The notes beneath the pieces are model-generated. The model saw only the letters and a program-made list of their open reading frames with translations, had not been told where the DNA came from and did not search any database. From Snodgrassella alvi_G (GTDB lineage Bacteria > Pseudomonadota > Gammaproteobacteria > Burkholderiales > Neisseriaceae): a DNA stretch of 64,000 nt. The DNA lies in assembly GCA_946478525.1 (NCBI GenBank), contig CAMLCH010000004.1, forward strand, positions 47,649 to 111,648. Direction: 5' to 3'. The translations under genes were made by a program, and so were the position numbers. Shown piece after piece: positions 61,359 through 64,000 of this stretch (within the stretch, counting starts at the first letter, position 1; each line of letters opens with the position of its first letter).

Positions 61359-61808
61359 TTGGACAATAGTACAGGACGTCGTGATCATTATCGTATATAC
61401 ACAGAACAAGATCTTGTGAAAGAGAGCGTTAGATTTTTCTCAACCCAAAACTATGCAGCAGTGCGGTTTGCAAAGAATGAGTATGAAGCTTTAGTGGCTA
61501 TGAAAAAAGCTGGTTATGCGGAAGGTGATAATTATGCTGAAACCATTATGAAAATTAATAAAGATATTAAGGCACATGCTAGAACAGCCATCTTGGCTTC
61601 GCAAGCACAACAAGCTTAACGCATGGTGGCACGAAGCCAGTAGGCACAGGGTGTGGTTGTTAAAAACGACAATAGAAGATATGTTAATGTTAATATACCA
61701 AATATGAATGTTAAAACTTCATCAAATACTGTTAGTGGAAATACGGTTGAAGCGATAAAAGAAACACAAAACTATTTGTTTAATCAGCTTGGAGTATCGA
61801 TGACATGA
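61359..61808 (+). pseudogene. Broken 3' end of a probable effector/toxin gene
   Basis: Two consecutive frames look like one interrupted C-terminus. The first (61359-61619) encodes STGRRDHYRIYTEQDLVKES, a helical middle and a final ILASQAQQA. The second, shifted frame runs from about 61650 as VVVKNDNRRYVNVNIPNMN to NYLFNQLGVSMT and stops at 61806-61808. Its stop overlaps the start of the next gene (ATGA), as in coupled effector-immunity pairs. No ribosome site or N-terminus is visible, so only a tail remains, joined to the truncated integrase. No toxin motif is recognisable; the role is inferred from position and from retention of its last bases in the downstream duplicate. Confidence 0.4.
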
Positions 61809-62188
61809 AAAAGTTCTTTCTAACTCTCTTAATTCTGCCATCTTTGGTAATGGCTACTGATTTTAAAACAGCAGTATCAGGCAAAAAACTTACGTTTGTA
61901 GACGCGACTTGTGCTGGTGTGTCTTTTTCTAAAAATGGTGCGGTTGCAAATATGTATGCTGAACTGATGCCTAATTGCGATCCAGATATGTCATTATTAT
62001 TGCGCGCAAAATGGCTAAATGATAATACAGTTATATTGGTGGAAAAAGTTCAAGAAAATAAAAATGCACCTCCTCGTGTTTTTGTAATGCAGTTTCAATC
62101 GTTGAGCGGTAATAAAGTTACTGTTAAGAATGTATGGGCAGGTTGGGGCGCTTATCCAGACGAGATTCAAAAATACACAATTGAGTGA
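61805..62188 (+). CDS. Small periplasmic protein A, candidate immunity protein
   Basis: This is a 127-residue protein with a signal peptide (MKKFFLTLLILPSLVMA, then TDFK). The mature domain is about 110 residues with two cysteines that could pair, and ends in GWGAYPDEIQKYTIE. No family is recognised. Its ATG overlaps the stop of the broken upstream gene. It is followed by a different small periplasmic protein, and two decayed copies lie downstream. Small exported proteins directly after an effector tail, present in several copies, are typical of immunity genes against periplasm-acting effectors; this is inference. Confidence 0.6.
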   Translation: MKKFFLTLLILPSLVMATDFKTAVSGKKLTFVDATCAGVSFSKNGAVANMYAELMPNCDPDMSLLLRAKWLNDNTVILVEKVQENKNAPPRVFVMQFQSLSGNKVTVKNVWAGWGAYPDEIQKYTIE

Positions 62189-62260
62189 TGTGCGAAATCG
62201 AAAGCGCGCGATTTGGGAAATAAACAATTATATATTTAACTAACCTGAAAGTTCTGCTAT

Positions 62261-62755
62261 ATGAAAAAACTATTATTTGCTGTTTTTGGGTTGTGTATCG
62301 GTTCAAGTGTTTTTGCCGAAAGCCCTCAAATGCAGTACATTAAAAAATTATATAAGGAAAGCGTAAAGCTTGAGAGCAGAGAAATAAATAATAATCCTCG
62401 TTATTATTTAAAATATTTTGATAGCAACATCAGAAAAATATACGCAAGAGATGATAAATACGGAGAGGCAACTGAGGGTATTGCTTGTATTGATTATGAT
62501 GTTTTATGGCAGGGGCAAGATTTAGATCCAAAGGCTAAGCTAACATTTACCCAACCAAGCACAGATAAGGTTAAAGTAACAATTGGAGCTACAGAAGGGC
62601 TAGAAAAACGCTCGGTAATTTATCAGGTTAAATGTCAAAAAGATGGTAATTGCAAAATTACCGAAATATTTGAAGGTGGAAAACCTTTCACCAAAGAAAT
62701 GTCTAAGTGTCTAGATGATTTTTATCGCACTGAAATCAAAAAAGTATCGAAATAA
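62261..62755 (+). CDS. Small periplasmic protein B1, candidate immunity protein
   Basis: This is a 164-residue protein with a signal peptide (MKKLLFAVFGLCIGSSVFA, then ESPQ). The mature part starts with an amphipathic helix (YIKKLYKESVKLESRE). It contains GIACIDYDVLWQGQD and a CQKDGNCKITEIFEGGKPF segment, and its layout is reminiscent of DUF3828-type periplasmic proteins, some of which act as immunity factors. It is closely related to B2 at 62914-63399. An AACCTGAAAG ribosome region precedes the ATG. Confidence 0.65.
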   Translation: MKKLLFAVFGLCIGSSVFAESPQMQYIKKLYKESVKLESREINNNPRYYLKYFDSNIRKIYARDDKYGEATEGIACIDYDVLWQGQDLDPKAKLTFTQPSTDKVKVTIGATEGLEKRSVIYQVKCQKDGNCKITEIFEGGKPFTKEMSKCLDDFYRTEIKKVSK

Positions 62756-62793
62756 AAAAACTATATGTTTAATCAGCTTGGAGTATCGATGAC

Positions 62794-62892
62794 ATGAAAA
62801 AGTTCTTTCTAACTCTCTTAATTCTGCCATCTTTGGTAATGGCTACTGATTTTAAAACAGCAGTATCAGGCAAAAAACTTATATATATTTAA
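62794..62892 (+). pseudogene. Internally deleted copy of gene A
   Basis: It is nearly identical to the first 87 bases of gene A (signal peptide and TDFKTAVSGKKL). At the CTTA near 62881 it then jumps directly to the sequence that normally precedes gene B. The frame ends after 32 residues. The preceding roughly 30 bases repeat the effector tail, proving duplication of the whole unit. Confidence 0.85.
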
Positions 62893-62913
62893 CTAACCTG
62901 AAAGTTTTGTTAT

Positions 62914-63399
62914 ATGAAAAAACTATTATTTGCTGTTTTTGGGTTGTGTATCGGTTCAAGTGTTTTTGCCGAAAGCCCTCAAGTGCAGTACATAAAAAGA
63001 ATGTATAAAGAAAGCGTAAAGCTAGAGAGCAGAGAAACAAATAATGATCTTTATTATTTTTTAAAATATTTTGATAGCAACATCAGAAAATTATACGATA
63101 GAAATGATGAATACGGAGCGGCAACTGAGGGTATAGCTTGTATTGATTATGATGTTTTATGGCAGATTAACGAGTTAAATCCAAAGGCCAGGCTAACATT
63201 TACCGAACCAAGGACAGGTATGGTTAAAGTAACAATAGGTGCAACCAAAGACTTGAAGCAGCGTTCAGTTACTTATCAGGTTAAATGTCAAAAAGATGGT
63301 AAATGCAAAATCACCGAAATATTTGAAAGGGGAAAACCTTTCACCAAAAAAATGTCTAAGTGTCTAGATGATTTTTATCGCACTGAAATTAAAAAATAA
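62914..63399 (+). CDS. Small periplasmic protein B2, candidate immunity protein
   Basis: This 161-residue paralogue of B1 has an identical signal peptide. Substitutions are spread through the mature domain (for example INELNPKARLTF against GQDLDPKAKLTF, and GATKDLKQRSV against GATEGLEKRSV). The cysteines and the FYRTEIKK end are kept. Amino-acid differences between intact duplicates are what one expects if copies diversify to block different effector variants. Confidence 0.65.
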   Translation: MKKLLFAVFGLCIGSSVFAESPQVQYIKRMYKESVKLESRETNNDLYYFLKYFDSNIRKLYDRNDEYGAATEGIACIDYDVLWQINELNPKARLTFTEPRTGMVKVTIGATKDLKQRSVTYQVKCQKDGKCKITEIFERGKPFTKKMSKCLDDFYRTEIKK

Positions 63400-63432
63400 T
63401 AAACACAGTACGTATCACTAATCAAGAACTAC

Positions 63433-63630
63433 AATGACCTGAAAAATTATTAGCCATATTTACTCCTTCTATCTTTTGTTATGGCTACTGATTTTAAAAC
63501 AATTGTATCTGGCAAGAAAATGACTTGTGCTGTGATGCTATACTGGTGTGTTTTTTAATGGTATTAAAGAAAAAAAGGATAATCTTCATAACCGTCATTT
63601 ACATTTAGAGTTTAAACTAGATTCTAAAGG
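63433..63630 (+). pseudogene. Third, degenerate copy of gene A
   Basis: The sequence matches the gene A start (ATGACCTGAAAAA against ATGACATGAAAAA, which destroys the ATG), then TGGCTACTGATTTTAAAACA and the ATCTGGCAAGAAAATGACTT region, with deletions and frame changes. Pairing with A fades after about 63600. It has no usable start codon. Confidence 0.7.
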
Positions 63631-63640
63631 AAATAACCTT

Positions 63641-63969
63641 ATGAAAAATTTTATTTATATCCCAATAATTTTATTAATTACTCTATTTGCTGAATGTAAC
63701 ATTAAAATAGTAGAGGCAAAGACTAAAGGTAATGAAACCTTGATAAGCAATTCGTTTACTGGAGAAAAATTAATATCAAATAAAAAATTTGTACAATCCG
63801 TAAATAGAACTTGTGAAGATGATGACACATGTACTCTTTCAAAGATAAAAAAAAGTTATTATCAGCAATTTCGTGACCTAAATAATGATGAAATAATTAT
63901 ATCGAAACTTAAGGATAATATTGAGTTAAAGTTAAAAAAAGAAGAAACTCAAAATGAATTTTTAATAAC
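63641..63969 (+). CDS. Exported hypothetical protein, cut by the contig end
   Basis: A frame starts at ATG 63641 with AAAGGAAA upstream. It encodes a signal-like N-terminus (MKNFIYIPIILLITLFAEC), then a polar, lysine-rich mature region with a CEDDDTC motif and helix-rich ELKLKKEETQNEF. It has no stop before the adapter at 63970, so it is incomplete. It continues the theme of small exported proteins in this island but is not a copy of A or B. The cysteine at residue 19 lacks a proper lipobox. Confidence 0.55.
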
Positions 63970-64000
63970 CTGTCTCTTATACACATCTCCGAGCCCACGA
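63970..64000. other. Sequencing adapter (Nextera transposon end), not genomic DNA
   Basis: CTGTCTCTTATACACATCT (63970-63988) is the reverse complement of the Tn5 mosaic end used in Nextera libraries. The next 12 bases, CCGAGCCCACGA, continue exactly into the read-2 adapter. The genome therefore ends at 63969 in this assembly. Confidence 0.97.

Larger units (their letters stand above)
61770..63420 (+). repeat. Tandem duplication of a roughly 990-base unit
   Basis: A unit made of the effector tail, gene A (61805-62188) and gene B (62261-62755) is followed by a second copy offset by 989 bases. The second copy holds nearly identical effector tail sequence from about 62761, an internally deleted A (62794-62892) and a diverged B (62914-63399). 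A third, more degraded A copy begins near 63433. The first 120 bases of units one and two are almost identical, so the duplication is either recent or kept uniform by recombination. Confidence 0.8.

Noticed and set aside
61770..63420. A CRISPR or short-repeat array in the tRNA-Ala island
   Set aside because: The repeats are long (around 990 bases) gene-sized units with coding content, not short repeats with unique spacers; no CRISPR array was seen anywhere in the window.

Overview
The window looks like a chromosomal contig end from an AT-rich betaproteobacterium of the family Neisseriaceae, and most likely from a host-associated genus such as Snodgrassella. This is an inference from gene content and order: malate:quinone oxidoreductase, divergent bamD/rluD with pgeF, ybeD-like/lipB/lipA, the mltG-tmk-holB-pilZ-tatD order, a complete urease locus, and low GC judged by eye. 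No 16S rRNA or dense DNA-uptake sequence is present to settle it.

Layout. 0.4-2.5 kb: an MFS transporter with an amidohydrolase. 3-7.1 kb: uvrB and mqo. 7.4-8.5 kb: two paralogous secreted proteins. 8.6-10.9 kb: a DHA2 efflux pump divergent from an ArsR-type regulator. 11.3-13.1 kb: small envelope proteins (an acid-free basic protein, a 40-residue lipoprotein and a DUF1287 protein). 13.5-17.5 kb: glnS and a YccS/FUSC membrane protein. 17.6-19.7 kb: a wrecked proP interrupted by a toxin-immunity remnant. 20.2-24.1 kb (minus strand): two DUF4124 proteins, an ABC-F ATPase and tsaD. 24.2-27.4 kb: a probable preQ1 riboswitch, queC, ybeD-like, lipB, lipA and ppnP. 28.3-34.2 kb: gltB-gltD.

34.3-41.9 kb holds the most interesting chromosomal system. 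A Tat-exported FAD oxidoreductase and a seven-helix spermidine-synthase-like protein are divergent from a DUF350 membrane protein, an SPFH/SHOCT protein, a DUF4178 zinc-ribbon membrane protein and an S-adenosylmethionine decarboxylase. Together they suggest polyamine-type chemistry at the membrane. 42.2-45.0 kb: bamD, rluD and pgeF, with the bamD and rluD start codons sharing one CATG. 46.1-47.9 kb: leuA fused in frame to a YdaS/Cro-like DNA-binding domain. 48.4-54.4 kb: urease genes in the order ureA-B-C-E-F-J-G-D. 54.6-55.7 kb: a solitary EVE-domain plus nuclease-like protein, a candidate modified-DNA restriction factor. 55.8-60.4 kb (minus strand): phnP-like, tatD, pilZ, holB, tmk and mltG.

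From tRNA-Ala(GGC) at 60.66 kb to the end lies an accessory island: a truncated tyrosine integrase, the broken 3' end of a probable effector gene, and a tandemly duplicated, partly decayed array of small periplasmic proteins that look like immunity proteins. The last 31 bases (63970-64000) are Nextera transposon adapter, not genome, so the window stops at a contig end and the last gene is cut.
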